NCBI GenBank assembly: GCA_001970855.1
Contig: LSSN01000745.1
Location: forward strand, 1 to 29,252
Direction of reading: 5' to 3'
Length of the DNA stretch: 29,252 nt
Source: Smittium culicis
Lineage: Eukaryota > Kickxellomycota > Harpellomycetes > Harpellales > Legeriomycetaceae
The notes under the pieces: model-generated
What the model was told of the DNA's origin: nothing
The model's input: the letters and a program-made list of their open reading frames with translations, nothing else
The model's database searches: none
Shown: in pieces, positions 1 through 10,424 of the stretch
How the letters are laid out: each line of letters begins with the position of its first letter
Numbering within the stretch: the first letter of the stretch is position 1
Program-made: the position numbers and the translations under genes

Positions 1-522
1 TGGGATTTAGATATCCACATGTTGGCATTTGCACATCGATCGGCGATTCAAAGTTCGATGGGCATATCCCCTTTCATGGCACTGTACCGAAGAGAGCCAA
101 GACTTCCTTGCGATCCGATAATTCCAGACGATCTAGAACCTATTTCAATAAACGATTATGAAAGAAAAGTCCGGGATAGATTAGGGTTTATTAGTAAGGT
201 AGCAGAAATAAATTTAGAAATAAAAAGAAAGTATATGGAAAATCGGTACAACAAAAATAATAAATTATATACGTACGAAATCGGTGAAAAGGTATTTTTG
301 AAAAGACAGTCGAAAGACAGAAGAGAATTGAGTCTAGGTTTGAGCTCGATATATATCGGTCCATATGAAATCGTAAAAAAATTGGGAAAGGTGAGTTATT
401 TATTAGAAATAAACAAGAAAGGAAGAGTAACAAGAACGACAGCTCATATAAAAAGAATGCGTCCAAATATAACAAGAGATGAAAACGCCCTCATGGAGAG
501 AGGGGATAATGTTAGGGATTAA
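1..522 (+). CDS. Ty3/gypsy integrase, C-terminal part (5' end off window)
   Basis: This is the 3' end of a gypsy-type polyprotein. The frame is open from base 1, and the Met at 19 is internal, not a start. Early residues AFAHRSAIQSSMGISPFMAL and REPRLP match the family pattern at the end of the integrase catalytic core (A-Y-N-x-S-x-x-S-S-T-G-x-S-P-F, then G-R-E-P-R-L-P). A basic linker follows, then an SH3-like C-terminal domain with GEKVFLK, GPYEIVKKLG and AHIKRMRP. Integrase inserts the cDNA of the element into the genome. The reading frame is intact over 174 codons, better preserved than any other element here, so this copy may be young. The stop at 520-522 lies just inside the presumed LTR. 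The catalytic D,D-35-E part is outside the window, so activity cannot be judged. Confidence 0.9.
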   Translation, partial: WDLDIHMLAFAHRSAIQSSMGISPFMALYRREPRLPCDPIIPDDLEPISINDYERKVRDRLGFISKVAEINLEIKRKYMENRYNKNNKLYTYEIGEKVFLKRQSKDRRELSLGLSSIYIGPYEIVKKLGKVSYLLEINKKGRVTRTTAHIKRMRPNITRDENALMERGDNVRD

Positions 523-600
523 TTGGCTAATCCCTAATTAAGTATCTAGCCACTGATATAGCTTTTAGTAATCACAAGTATTGTTATATTAGAACATAGT
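497..600 (+). repeat. Polypurine tract and start of a gypsy 3' LTR
   Basis: A purine tract at 497-509 (GAGAGAGGGGATAA) is followed at 510 by TGTTAGGGATTA, the arrangement expected at a polypurine tract / 3' LTR boundary, with the LTR starting TG. The last integrase codons run through the tract and stop inside the LTR. The LTR begins with a perfect 10-bp inverted repeat (512-521 and 528-537, 6-nt loop). The right end is uncertain: LINE-derived sequence seems to begin by about 630, and I could not place a terminal CA. The 5' LTR partner is outside the window. Confidence 0.6.
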
Positions 601-763
601 TTCCTTCATATATTTTAGGTTCCTCCTTCTTAAATAAAAACATATAAAATATAACAAAAGTATACTTTTAAAACCCGAAATATCTAATGAAATGTCTAAA
701 ATATTAGGCGTATAAATCACAAATATTGAAGAATGAGCCTTAATTAAAACACGTTGCAAAAAC

Positions 764-1024
764 TTGCTTATTAAATTTGGAAAGATAACTTTTAACAACC
801 CGAAAATAGAATCTCTTGAAATAACCAATGGAATTTATGATACATCAATAAAAAATGGTAAAATTAACCCCACACAAATGCAATTATGCAATAAGGAAAC
901 TACAGCAAATAATAAAAAGATTAAATTTGTAAAAACGAAGCAATTTGATGGTATAATTGTCCGTTCTCGGTCCAATATGGCTGAAAAAGGCGAAAAGCCG
1001 AACAAATATTTTTTTGGACTTTAA
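764..1024 (+). pseudogene. LINE copy 1: endonuclease-RT linker fragment
   Basis: This open segment of 86 codons ends in VRSRSNMAEKGEKPNKYFFG. That motif marks the linker between the endonuclease and the reverse transcriptase in L1/Tx1 ORF2 proteins (typical form R-S-R-x-x-W-x-E-x-G-E-K-x-T-K-Y-F-F). The family Trp is Met here. The first ATG is unlikely to be a true start, because matching sequence continues upstream through stops to about 650. The fragment ends at a stop just after the motif, while LINE-like sequence continues beyond it (KKIDKLHNI). Confidence 0.75.
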
Positions 1025-1267
1025 AAAACAAAAGAAAAAAAATAGACAAATTACATAACATTAATTTAGAAATGATAACTGATAAGCTTATAAATTAACA
1101 GAATTTTCCACGATTTTTATTCTAATCTTTTTAAAGACTGGGAAACCAACGCAAATAGCCAAAATTTTCTAACCCAAAATATAAACAAAAGACCAAATCC
1201 AATTGAAACTGCTGATATTAGATAAAGACATAGAAATAGAAGAAATATAATTCTCAATTGATAATTC

Positions 1268-1995
1268 TCCCAATAAAAAATCACCAGGACCGATGGGTTC
1301 ACTTTCAAATTTTATAAAAGATTTAAAGAGCCAATAGAAAAATACTTAAAAATAATTTATAATAAAAAATTGGAAATGAAAAAATGGAACGAGTATATTG
1401 GCGGATCATTAATATGTCTTATTCCAAAAAAAAGCGATTTAGCAAGCTTAAAAAACTATAGGCCAATTACTTTATCTAATACAGATGAAAAAATCTATAC
1501 AAAAATTCTCACCAATCGGCTACAAAAATTTATGAGACAACTGATAAATGAAAGTCAATCAGGATTCATAAAAAGTAGGAGAATTTTTGACACTATCGTT
1601 TCTGCCAATTTCTTACTCGAGAACAGTAAAATAAGCCCAGAAATCACAAATGGATAAATGTTACTATTGGACCAAGAAAAATCGTACAACCGAGTGGATT
1701 GGGACTATCTTTTCTTATGCCTTAAAAAATTCGGCATTAGCCAATCATTTATAGAAAGAATAAAAAACGTGTACATTGGATCAACATCAGTAATAATAAA
1801 TGGCGAAATGACCGAACCAATAAAAATCAAGCAAGGACTAAGTCAAGGCGACCCCTTGTCCCCTCTTCTATACAAATTAATTGTAGAAACATTAATATTA
1901 CATGTTAGAAAAAAAAAACTCTGGAATCCCAGTAAGAAATATAGGCTTAAAAGTATTTGCATAAGCTGATGATTTTCTGGTAGGAATCATCAATA
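1268..1995 (+). pseudogene. LINE copy 1: reverse transcriptase (broken)
   Basis: RT motifs appear in order: NKKSPGPMG (about 1268-1294), SLICLIPKKSDLASLKNYRP (about 1406-1465), LINESQSGFIKSRR (about 1541-1582), LLLDQEKSYNRVDWDYLF (1661-1714, palm strand with the first catalytic Asp), and QGLSQGDPLSPLLY (about 1831-1872). The catalytic FAYADD box is at 1956-1973, but the Tyr codon is a stop (TAA at 1962-1964), giving FA-stop-ADD. An earlier in-frame stop separates ITNG from MLLLD (1655-1657). A frameshift falls in the A-run near 1908-1918. RT would copy the element RNA onto nicked target DNA (target-primed reverse transcription). This copy cannot make active enzyme. Confidence 0.88.
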
Positions 1996-2384
1996 GAAAT
2001 GAATAAGATAGCGTAAATAAAGCACTCAAACCCGATTCGCTTGCTTCAAATGCTAAAATTAATACAGATAAAACAATATATGTTAAATTCGGAGCCCCTG
2101 ATGACAAATGACTAAAAAATAAATACTTTCCCCAAAAAGAATCATTTAAATTCTTAGATATTCTCTTTAATTCGTCAGGGGTAGCAACCAAAGAAAATCA
2201 GGACGCCCTTTCAAATGACATTTTTAAAAAAAATAAACAGCTGGAAAAATAGGAAACTATCTATTAATGGGAAAAAATTATTGTCCAAAAACTTTTTTCT
2301 ATCAAAAATATCGTTCTCAGCCCATATTTTACCATTTGAAAAAGAATTCATACTATTTGTTAAAAAAATTGTTAATAATTTTAT

Positions 2385-3680
2385 TTGAACAACAGAAAAG
2401 TTAGGATAAAAATGGAAAAAATAGAATTTGATAAAAAAAATCGCGGCCTTGGTCTCCTCAATGTTGAAGCCCAACCAAAAACTTTATTAATGAAATGGTA
2501 TAATGATTTAATCACCAACAAAGAAAAAATATGGGCTGAATCGGCCCTAAATTCCTTTCAAAATTCTTCCAATAAATACTCTGAAACAAAAACGTGTTAG
2601 ATATAATGATCAATCAATATCAGATCAAAAATATAAGATAACTTCCTCAAATTTGGAGAGAATCCTTAAAAATAGCCAGCGGTTTGTATATAACAGACAA
2701 GAAATACATCATTAACTGGCCATATGAAAACATAAAAATGTTTAGTACAAAAAAAATAAATACATTATTCCACGCAAAATTGTCTAAAAAATATTTGAAA
2801 TCGCTAAATAACAATAGAGTCACTAACTGTGGAGAGTTCATTAGTAAATGTGAGTTAATATGGGACAACGGATTAGATTAAATTTATACGATTAATGTTA
2901 ACAATAAGCCAATAAATATCACTGTAACTTTAAATAAGAAAATAAAATGGTTTGATAAAAACTTTTCTCCAAAGATTGATTTTCCAACAAAATTCTTTTC
3001 GATCAATAAACAGCCAATAAGTGATATGGAAAATAATAGATTCTAAAAACAGAAAAGAACCAATTTTTCAGCCTAAATGGGATAAAATAAGTAAGTCTTG
3101 TAGTATATAATTGGTTTTTAATTGGCTCAAGATTCACGAAATAGATTTAGAGCCAAAAGTCGCCAGTCATATTTTTCTATTATTTTAAAATGCTCCAATA
3201 ACTGGAAAAAAGCTTAGAACCTGTAATAAAGGTCAATTTGATCAATAAAAAGAGTGTAAAGAATGTGAAGCTAGAAAAGAAAATATACTACAGATATATT
3301 TTGAGTGCAGAAGGATCTAAAAATTCTGGAAGCTCATTGATCAGTTTATTACCAATAATTCCACTACAAATAATGTATTGTCCAATAGAATGACTGTAAA
3401 TATAATTTTTGGTTTTTATAGAGCCATTCTAAGACAAGTCCCTAATATAGAGATTCTGAATGGCCTAGCCTTATGGAAAATTTACAGAGTTAAAACTGAA
3501 ACCGCACTAACAAGTAACATTCTCTCTGCTGAAGGTATTTTATTTAGGTGGATAAATGGACTAAAGGAAAAAATAATCAGAAACTTCAAATACTCCAAGA
3601 AAAGAGACACCTGGAACAAAATTAAAACCCATTGGTTTTCCATTGAAGCAGATGTAAAAGTAACTCTTAACAATAGTTAA
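2385..3680 (+). pseudogene. LINE copy 1: C-terminal (post-RT) region, fragmented
   Basis: Three open fragments (2385-2600, 2684-2881 and 3378-3680) form the tail of the ORF2-type protein. The first holds NRGLGLLNVEAQPKTLLMKW, matching the G-G-L-G-L-P-N motif downstream of the RT in L1-like elements. Near 3215-3310 a broken frame reads RTCNKGQFDQ, then KECKARKE, then YFECRRI, like the degenerate Cys/His zinc-binding segment near the C-terminus of Tx1-type LINEs. The last fragment ends at the TAA at 3678-3680, probably the original end of the ORF. Stops between fragments show decay. Confidence 0.72.
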
Positions 3681-3699
3681 CAGTACTCTTCGATGCCCG

Positions 3700-3900
3700 C
3701 CTCTTTTTTCAATTTAAAATTTAAAACTTATTTTAAAATACAATATAATTAAAACTGTATTAAAAAAAAAACAAAAATATAGAAAATAATTTAAAATACT
3801 CATTTATTTTGAAGGAAGAATTTTAATTTAAAACTATAATAATTCAATATTAAATGATCATATATTAATAAAAAGTTTACATTTACAAATTCAAATTCAA
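3700..3900 (+). other. A-rich spacer between the two LINE copies
   Basis: This is A/T-rich DNA with many AAA-containing words following the end of LINE copy 1. It probably includes the 3' UTR/tail of copy 1 and the unresolved junction with copy 2. No gene is seen. Confidence 0.4.
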
Positions 3901-5324
3901 AAGATAAAGATAAATTGATTTATTATTGAAAAAGATAATCGATTTTCACAATAATAATGAGTACATAAATACCATGAATATATTAGGTGTTTTTAATATT
4001 GATCAAAACCACATACTTATTGATTATCATCAAGAAAAATATGTGTTGAATCGAAAAAAATCAAGCCATTAATTATAAAATTCAAGTTGAAAAATAAATT
4101 GATTTAATTTTATCCAAATATCAGCTTATTCACAATGATCGGATTTTTTGGAAATAATACTCGAATAGATCATATTATCTCAAAAAAGCTATTCTAAGAA
4201 ATCTATAAAAAATCTTACAATCAATAATTATTCAGATACTGACAATACTTATTTAGAACTAACTGATGTCTCAAATATAAGCAATTTGCCTATAAGAGGT
4301 AGTATTAAACAAAAAATAAGCTTTTCACAAACATTTAAATTTCCAATTAATAAACGCAATAATATCATACCAACTGAGCTCAGTGTAGGAATGAAAAAAC
4401 AATAAAAAACTTTTTTTACAGAAATAAATAATGGTAATATTCAACAGATGATAGTATTAAAAAATTGTAAGTAGCTAAAAAAATATCACAAAAACTGATT
4501 AAGAACTCTTCAAATGAAAAAAAAAAAACAACGAATTGGATTAAAATCATTATGGATAATGATAATAGTACAAGAAAAATCCAAGGTACAAAATTGACAG
4601 GTTTACTGTAAGATCAAAATTACAATGATCTGAACTATATGAAACATCTAATAAATTATTTTTTTTGGCTTACACAAATAAAATGAAAAAATATAAAATA
4701 AAAATAAAATTATGAAAAAAATAGAAAAGCGAAAAATAGACCTATTGAATTTTTGAAAATGCGTTACTATGTTTTATAATTCCTATATTCTAAAGAATCA
4801 ATGTGAACTGTTAGTCACTCTATTCCATTTAATATAGTTAATCTAAAATTAGCGAAAATGGGGTGGAGGAGTGGAATTCTATATTAAAATGTGTAAATAT
4901 AATTAAATAACCCTAAAATCAGAAATTATATCAATATTATATCCCTAGTCACAGGTTTATTGCATTTGAGTTCTAAAAATCATTTCTAAATTCAATATTT
5001 AAAAAATTTTATAGATAATATAGCTAAAAATATGAGCTATTCCTATGGAACTAAATTTTAGTTGATTCAAATATTGTCTAATACCATAAGAATGAGGTCA
5101 TAAATACTCACGAAATATGGAGGTCAATTAAACTTTTAAGCGCAGATAAAAATTAATTTTGAAATTTCTTGAAAAATAGGTCCAAAACTAAGAGAAAAGT
5201 ATAAGTTTTAATTGATCAGGATTCATTAAAGGTAAGTGTTTACTTGGAAATATACTATATTTGAAATTTTTTTTATAAGTCAGTAAAATGAAACTAATAA
5301 AAATAAATGATTAATGCTATATTA
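3900..5324 (+). mobile_element. LINE copy 2, left part (endonuclease to mid-RT), interrupted
   Basis: Heavily decayed relative of copy 1. An endonuclease remnant starts near 3982 with LGVFNIDQNHILID (family L-G-D-F-N). NNTRIDHIISKKL (about 4152-4190, family S-R-I-D-Y-I) and NYSDTDNTYLELTD (about 4226-4267, family S-D-H) follow. The linker VRSKLQ-stop-SELYETSNKLFF (about 4608-4668) aligns with copy 1 VRSRSNMAEKGEKPNKYFF. RT then runs KYGGQLNF (for NYRPITLS) and GFIKGKCLLGNILYLKFFL (about 5219-5275; copy 1 GFIKSRRIFDTIVSANFLL). Similarity stops at about 5324, where the gypsy LTR begins, and resumes at about 10425. The 5' limit is approximate. Confidence 0.75.
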
Positions 5325-5329
5325 TTTTT

Positions 5330-5458
5330 TGAGAGCTTTTATTTAAGGGGGAGGAGATATAATAAATAAATAATAAACCATTTTTAATAGAATATGTTAG
5401 TTATGTAACATCTTCGTCTGTATTGACTATTGATGAGAAGCTATATAATTATATCACA
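5330..5458 (-). repeat. 3' LTR of the nested gypsy element
   Basis: This 129-bp sequence starts TGAGAGC and ends TATCACA on the plus strand. It aligns with 10292-10419, most clearly around AATAATAAACC...TTTAATAGAATAT...AGTTAT (5370-5405 versus 10313-10347). On the element's own strand a purine-biased GAGAATTTAAG lies just upstream and may be the polypurine tract. Confidence 0.72.
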
Positions 5459-5469
5459 TTACTTAAATT

Positions 5470-6790
5470 CTCGATGGCTTCCGAAGGGGTCATCGATAAG
5501 TAATCCTTTATCTTTATAATAAATTGCGATACTATCTACAAAAAACTTTCTCATATTTATTTCAGCTCTATATCGAAATTTTATTATTTTTTTTTAAATT
5601 TATTTCGACACACGAAAATCGAGCTCAAGCTTTTGCTTAGTATTATTTCCGATATATTTTCTCTTTTAACTAAATATAAAACCCCAACTTTATAATTAAT
5701 TATTCTGTGTTTCTTAACCCATAGCTCTTTCATTTTTATTTTTCAAATCGATTCATTTGCTGTAGCTATTAAGCGAATATGTATGACCCATGATTTAAAG
5801 TTGGATTCATAATCCATTAAATCAACTTCTTTTTTTAAACTCCTTTAATTTGTTGTTGGTAGCTTAGTCTTTCTCTCATAAATTAATTCAAAAGAAAAGA
5901 TTTTTTAGATTCTTATAAAAAATTTGAGTAAGCTAGTGAATTTAGTTTTTAATTTCATACTAGATTGTTTGAATATCATTTTTATTACATTTAATCATTT
6001 CATTCATGGTTATATTGAACCTTTCGACAAACCCGTTTGTTTCCGGAGGGTATGAATAAACAATAAATGTTTTAAATCAAAAAATTCTCAAAATTTTAAA
6101 ATTGGGTCGCCTTTAAATGATTTCCCGTTATACGAAAGTTTTTTCTCTGATATTTTGCGTCTTATAATTAACCTATTGTATATCGCGTTTACTGTCGCGA
6201 TTGATTCAATGTTTGAGATAGCTATTATCTCTACCAATTTAGTAAAAATATCTTTATATACCAAAATATATTTATTTCTATTCTTCTTAATAGGAAATGT
6301 TACAGAATGATCTATTTGGAAGATTCAAAAGGCATTTTTTCATGAATTTTCTGTAGGTTCCCAAGTGTCTGTACAGTACTATTCGTAGAGACCTGTTATT
6401 TCTTGCAAGAGCTTATATAATCGAATAAATAACGGTAATTTTTCTTCCAATAAAAGCTTTCTTTTATTTTTTTTCTAAAGCTCAAGTGAAACATAATTGG
6501 TATATCGTGATAGTTATAGTCGAATAGGAATTTTCCTATTCGTTATCAATTACCAAGCTAAAAATACCCATTCCTTAACACTTATTAACATCTACTAATT
6601 TCTTATTAATTTCTTATTAATTTCTTATTAATTTCTTATTGTTTATTTTATCTATTTTTAACCCATTAACCGATTGGCCCTAAAAAGTAAACTGTGTAAT
6701 TCCTAATTTGTTTTTGTTCGTAAGTATAGAATAACTATACTTACATCTTTTTGGAATAAGGAAAAACAACGTCTACTTTTCAGGGTCTTA
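5470..6790 (-). pseudogene. Nested gypsy: integrase (broken)
   Basis: Minus-strand remnants of integrase. IDHSVTFPIKKNRNKYILV (about 6257-6313) and DIFTKLVEIIAISNIES match the start of the catalytic core (family D-x-x-G-P-F-P-x-x-x-x-G-N-K-Y-I-L-V-x-x-D). LSYNGKSFKGD follows (family L-S-D-N-G-x-x-F). YPPETNGFVERFN (about 6014-6053) matches Y-H-P-Q-T-N-G-Q-V-E-R-F-N around the catalytic Glu. YC near 6380 may be a relic of the N-terminal zinc-binding HHCC motif. The Asp of LSDNG is Tyr, and stops interrupt the frame, so it is inactive. The C-terminal domain toward 5470 is too decayed to delimit. Confidence 0.8.
6597..6640 (+). repeat. 11-bp tandem repeat, about four units
   Basis: The unit TTTCTTATTAA is repeated four times without interruption, inside the integrase remnant of the nested gypsy element. 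It probably arose by replication slippage after the element died. Confidence 0.85.
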
Positions 6791-7479
6791 CCCTAGTTTC
6801 CGCCCTATTTAAAGGCGCCCCTTTTTCCAAAACATGAGAAAAATCATCCTCTTTTTAATAAATTAATTTCAAACCACTACCAAGTTCTTTAAATTACCTG
6901 TTTTCAAAATAATTGTTATACATAAAAATCATTTTTAGCGCTTTTAGTACTAAAAAATTAATTTAATATCCTTGAGAATTTTAAATACGACGATCGCTTC
7001 TAATAATAATCTTCGATTTACCATGCTTTTTTTTTCTTATTAATCCATTCAAGTATCAATCTAATCTCGGTGTCTTCATTTTTCAATTTTATTATTTCAA
7101 TATTTGAGGGAAATAGTAACTCGTGATTATTTAAACCACTTAAACCATTTTTAGTCATTATTTATTAGTTTTCTAACGATTTCTTCCACTTATCATAATA
7201 AATGCACGGGTTTTGAAGTACATCAGCTATATTCACTAATTTAATATCTAAAATTTTCCTGGAAATAATTTTTTGACTTTTAAATTTTAAAAGAGCTTCA
7301 GTACCTGTAGAAAAAAATCTAGATAAAGTTCCAAAATACCAATTATTTAACCCTTTATAATTCTAACCTCAAAATCATATCCTTGAAGCTTTGAATTCTA
7401 TCTGGAAACTCTATTATGAAAAATTATAATTTTTAGTGAAGTCACAATGGCTCTCTGTTCTGTGTATAAAGTGTTCTTT

Positions 7480-7690
7480 GCTCTTTGAAAAAATTAAAAA
7501 AACTTGTCAAATCCATATATAACAGCCAGCGCTTCTCTGTCGGTTTTACTATTCTAATTTCAGCAGGAATAAGCTTCCTAATAGCATATGTAATTGATTT
7601 AAGCTCTCCATAGATTTGTTATTGGTATAGCGCTGCGCCTATTGCTACTTTTGATGCGTTATTGTATAATTAATATTGCTTGTTAGTTAC
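7480..7690 (-). pseudogene. Nested gypsy: RNase H (broken)
   Basis: The minus strand reads NNASKVAIGAALYQ, then YGELKSITYAIRKLIPAEIR, then PTEKRWLL. This matches the gypsy RNase H core pattern T-D-A-S-x-x-G-I-G-A-V-L-x-Q ... P-I-x-Y-A-S-R-K-L-x-x-A-E-x-N-Y-x-x-x-E-K-E. RNase H removes the RNA template during cDNA synthesis. The catalytic Asp of TDAS is Asn and a stop follows the Q, so it is dead. Confidence 0.82.
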
Positions 7691-7919
7691 CGGTTTTGCG
7701 ATTACCAGTGCGGTTATCTTATTTTTTTTGAGTTTTCAGAATTACTCTTTATTTTTATTTTCATTTTATAAATTCTACACCCTTTTTTAATAATAGATAC
7801 ATAGGAGCTGCTAATCCTGTAATTTTTTCATATAAAATCTACAAAAAAGACACAATACCCAAAAAAGTTCTCAATTTTGGTACATTTATTGATCTACGGA
7901 AATTTTTTACTGCTTTTAT

Positions 7920-8520
7920 TTTGTGATCAGCTATTTCTTGTCCATTTTCTGACACAAAAAATCTCAAAATTTACATTTTTTTTCCATTCATCTTAAAACC
8001 TTTGTCGCTTAATTTTTCTAATACCGCCTTTAATGAATTAAATGCTCAGGATTTTTTTTAGAGAAAATTAAAATATCATCAGTGAAAGCTATTCAATATT
8101 CTTTTTATATTGGCTCGAATGATGTTATTTCAATGTTACTTTGAAAGTTTAAAGGTGAATTTTATACCCCTTGGGGAATAATCAAAAATTCGTGATTCCG
8201 TCGAGGAGTTGAAAAACCTGAATATTCTAACGAAATATCATTTAGTGGAATTTGATAAAATACTTTTAATATATCTAATTTCATGTAATATTTATTCTCA
8301 TGTAATTTATACAATATAACGCCAATGATATGGTGAGAATACTGGTCTTTGATTGCTATTATGTTAAATGGCTTATAATTAGTCTAAATTTGTGGATTTC
8401 AATCCTATTTTTTTACAATTAACGGAATATCTGAGTACTGGGGTTTTGATCCTAGCTTACCCCGCCGAATATATCACCTCTATGTTTTCGTTAATATTTT
8501 GGTTTCTATTGGATGATAAC
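7920..8520 (-). pseudogene. Nested gypsy: reverse transcriptase (broken)
   Basis: Minus-strand motifs in order: YSDIPLIVKK (about 8409-8438), AIKDQYSHHIIGVILYKLHE (family I-x-D-x-Y-P-L-P-x-I-D-D-x-L-D-x-L), NKYYMKLDILKVFYQIPLN (family K-Y-F-S-x-L-D-L-x-S-G-Y-x-Q-I), GFSTPRRNHEFLIIPQGV (family F-x-T-x-x-G-x-Y-E-F-x-x-M-P-F-G-L), and AFTDDILIFSKK (about 8066-8091), the Y-x-D-D catalytic box with Tyr changed to Phe and the middle residue Thr. Scattered stops break the frame. Confidence 0.88.
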
Positions 8521-8779
8521 TCCTCGCTAAGCTTTTACTAGCTGATTGTTCGTAAGTCTCAATTTACGAAGGAAATTTATTTTGATAAAACTGGGGTATT
8601 ATCAAATAACCTATCCACATTATTTATTATTTCTTCAATTTCTTGATTAGGTTCTGTTTTTCAATTTAAAAATGAAGCCATTCGTATTTTATCACTTTTA
8701 GTGTTACCTAATTTAAAATCTCATCTATTAAACCCTTTTTTACAACCAAATTTTCTTCATTTGGTTCATAAAATACTCT

Positions 8780-9050
8780 AAATTCAACTATAAAATTTGA
8801 CCCAAGTATTATACCATATGGATGGTCAACAATAACACTAAATGTTGCATTGAAATTTATTTTTCCTAAAATTGAATTCTCAGTAACTATAAATACTGTC
8901 GTGGATCCAATTTGATTTTTTCACTTAATTTCAGCGCATTAGATTTTTCACTTTTTAGGCCTAATTCTTTCGCCACAGATTCTCTATTAGTCTTAATTTA
9001 CGACCTCGTACCTATTACAGCAACTTTCAGATTAATTTTTATCTATGAAT
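8780..9050 (-). pseudogene. Nested gypsy: aspartic protease (broken)
   Basis: The minus strand has VIGTRS near 9005-9035 at the place of the D-T-G-S active site, followed by ESVAKELGLK (family S-F-I-S-x-x-x-A-x-x-L-G-L). HPYGIILGSNFIVEF (about 8782-8826) is the flap-distal P-Y-D-V-I-L-G-x-D-F-L motif. The protease would cleave the Gag-Pol polyprotein. The catalytic Asp is replaced by Gly and stops are present. Confidence 0.72.
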
Positions 9051-9429
9051 CAATCCTAAAGCATAAATAACCGTTTCTATCTAACTTATCTGTATCTGTT
9101 TCCACATTTTGTTTGTCTGGCGATTATGGAAGCTTTATTTTTTCTGTTTCATCAATACCAGAACTTACTGCACTTACTCTTTTTCTGAAGAGCATTTTCA
9201 TCAAATTTTATAGGTTTAAAGTTGAAGCATTTTTTTATTTCTAGGAAATAATAGATTAAATGGCCCTTTTTGGTATTTCTGATGCTCTGATTCAATAAAA
9301 ATTTTTCTATTGTATTTATTTTTTTGGTAGCTTGACCTAATGAAACTGTGACAGCGTCTAAAAATTCATGTGCTACTTTTGCCTTGTATGTGCCTTACTG
9401 TAATCAAGATTTCTATAACCTTATTAGTG

Positions 9430-10200
9430 AAATGCAGATCTTATGAATATGACCATCTGATGACAGTCTAAAAATTTCTAAATATTTGTTTTTTTTTTTG
9501 CTCTGCTAACTCAGCAGAGGTGCCAATGTTAAATGGGCTTTATTTCTGGTTAAATTCTATCATTATTGCATGTTGATCCTATAATCTGGTTTCAAAATTG
9601 CTAAAGCTTTCAGAGCTAATTTTAGGTAGATGTATCAATATGTATGTGCTTGAAAATTTCCTAAGAAGGGCAACCGAAATATAATCATAGCCTTTTTCTA
9701 AAATGAAAATATCCGGCCTAACTTTCTGCATAAACTCATAATAGTTATATCTCAAGTTTAGTTTCGTTGATTCAAGTATGGAAAGAGCAGGCTCAATATT
9801 CCTATATCCCTCAATTTGGGTTGGTATAGAAGATCTGTAGCTATTCAAAGTTTTTATATCATCTTCTGGAACGATTTCGTATCATTTTCGATACTCTCCT
9901 ATGAGAGATACTGTGACCAAAAGAAATCCCGTTCACGCTAAAATAACTATTTTAACGTCTTTAGAGACTCATCTGACTTTAGTTGAAATAAGGCTTTACC
10001 TTGTATCCAAGAAAATGTTTATATCCTTCATCAAGGCTTCGACTATTGTATTCTTGTTTACGATTCTTGGTAAGATCCCTTTTCTTCGATTTAAAATCAA
10101 GTGTATTTCTCCTTAATTTGGGATTCGAGTTTTGCAAACAGTTTATTTCAATTTTAAATCCCGAATAATACAATTTAAATTTTCATGCAGTGTTTTCAAT
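9430..10200 (-). pseudogene. Nested gypsy: gag region remnants
   Basis: Two minus-strand open fragments (9979-10173 and 9579-9848) lie where gag belongs, between the 5' LTR and protease. Downstream, near 9435-9465, SDGHIHKIC fits the second half of a retroviral-type CCHC zinc knuckle (G-H-x4-C), but the first Cys residues are gone. Gag would form the particle and package RNA. The assignment rests mainly on position; the capsid sequence is not recognisable. Confidence 0.5.
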
Positions 10201-10291
10201 GTCAATTTGATTCTAATTTTCCATTTTCAAAATTTAATATATTACTGATTTTTTTAGCTCTCCGCCAATTTTTTATATATTTCGAGTTCAA

Positions 10292-10419
10292 TGTATAAGG
10301 AGAACGAAACTTTTTATATAAATAATAAAACCGCTTTAATAGAATATCACAGTTATTTAATATCTTAATCTTTATTGGCTATTTATAAGACTCCATTTAA
10401 ATCTCTTACAATATCCGCA
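10292..10419 (-). repeat. 5' LTR of the nested gypsy element
   Basis: This 128-bp sequence runs TGTATAAGG to ATCCGCA on the plus strand and aligns with 5330-5458. No tRNA-complementary primer site starting TGG is evident next to it on the element strand; the adjacent bases read TTGAACTCG. Confidence 0.7.
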
Positions 10420-10424
10420 TTTTT

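Larger units (their letters stand above)
630..3700 (+). mobile_element. LINE copy 1: degenerate Tx1/L1-like non-LTR retrotransposon
   Basis: Collinear fragments of one LINE ORF2-type protein read left to right across several frames. They are: the region after the endonuclease (SILLKPEISNEM near 652), the linker VRSRSNMAEKGEKPNKYFF near 959-1014, NKKSPGPMG near 1270 (family form K-S-P-G-P-D-G), the reverse transcriptase fingers/palm, the post-RT GLGLLNVEAQ near 2440, and a C-terminal tail with a Cys/His-like stretch near 3215-3310. The order and motifs are those of the Tx1 branch of L1-like elements. Many stops and frameshifts make it a pseudogene. The 5' end is missing (no endonuclease seen) and abuts the gypsy LTR. 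The 3' end is set where the last ORF stops (3680) and A-rich DNA begins; no clean poly(A) or target duplication was found. Confidence 0.85.
5330..10419 (-). mobile_element. Complete but dead Ty3/gypsy element, inserted in LINE copy 2
   Basis: A 5,090-bp LTR retrotransposon on the minus strand. It is bounded by related terminal repeats (5330-5458 and 10292-10419) that both begin TG and end CA, and TTTTT lies on each side (5325-5329 and 10420-10424). Inside, reading leftward from 10292, are gag remnants, a broken CCHC-like knuckle, protease, reverse transcriptase, RNase H and integrase: the gag-PR-RT-RH-IN order of Ty3/gypsy. Every domain carries stops or frameshifts, and the LTRs have diverged strongly from each other, so the insertion is old. 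Its LTR differs from that of the gypsy fragment at the left window edge, so it is a separate family. Confidence 0.85.

Noticed and set aside
9901..10116. Plus-strand ORF of 71 codons
   Set aside because: Lies within the gag region of a minus-strand gypsy element and shows no domain; treated as a shadow.
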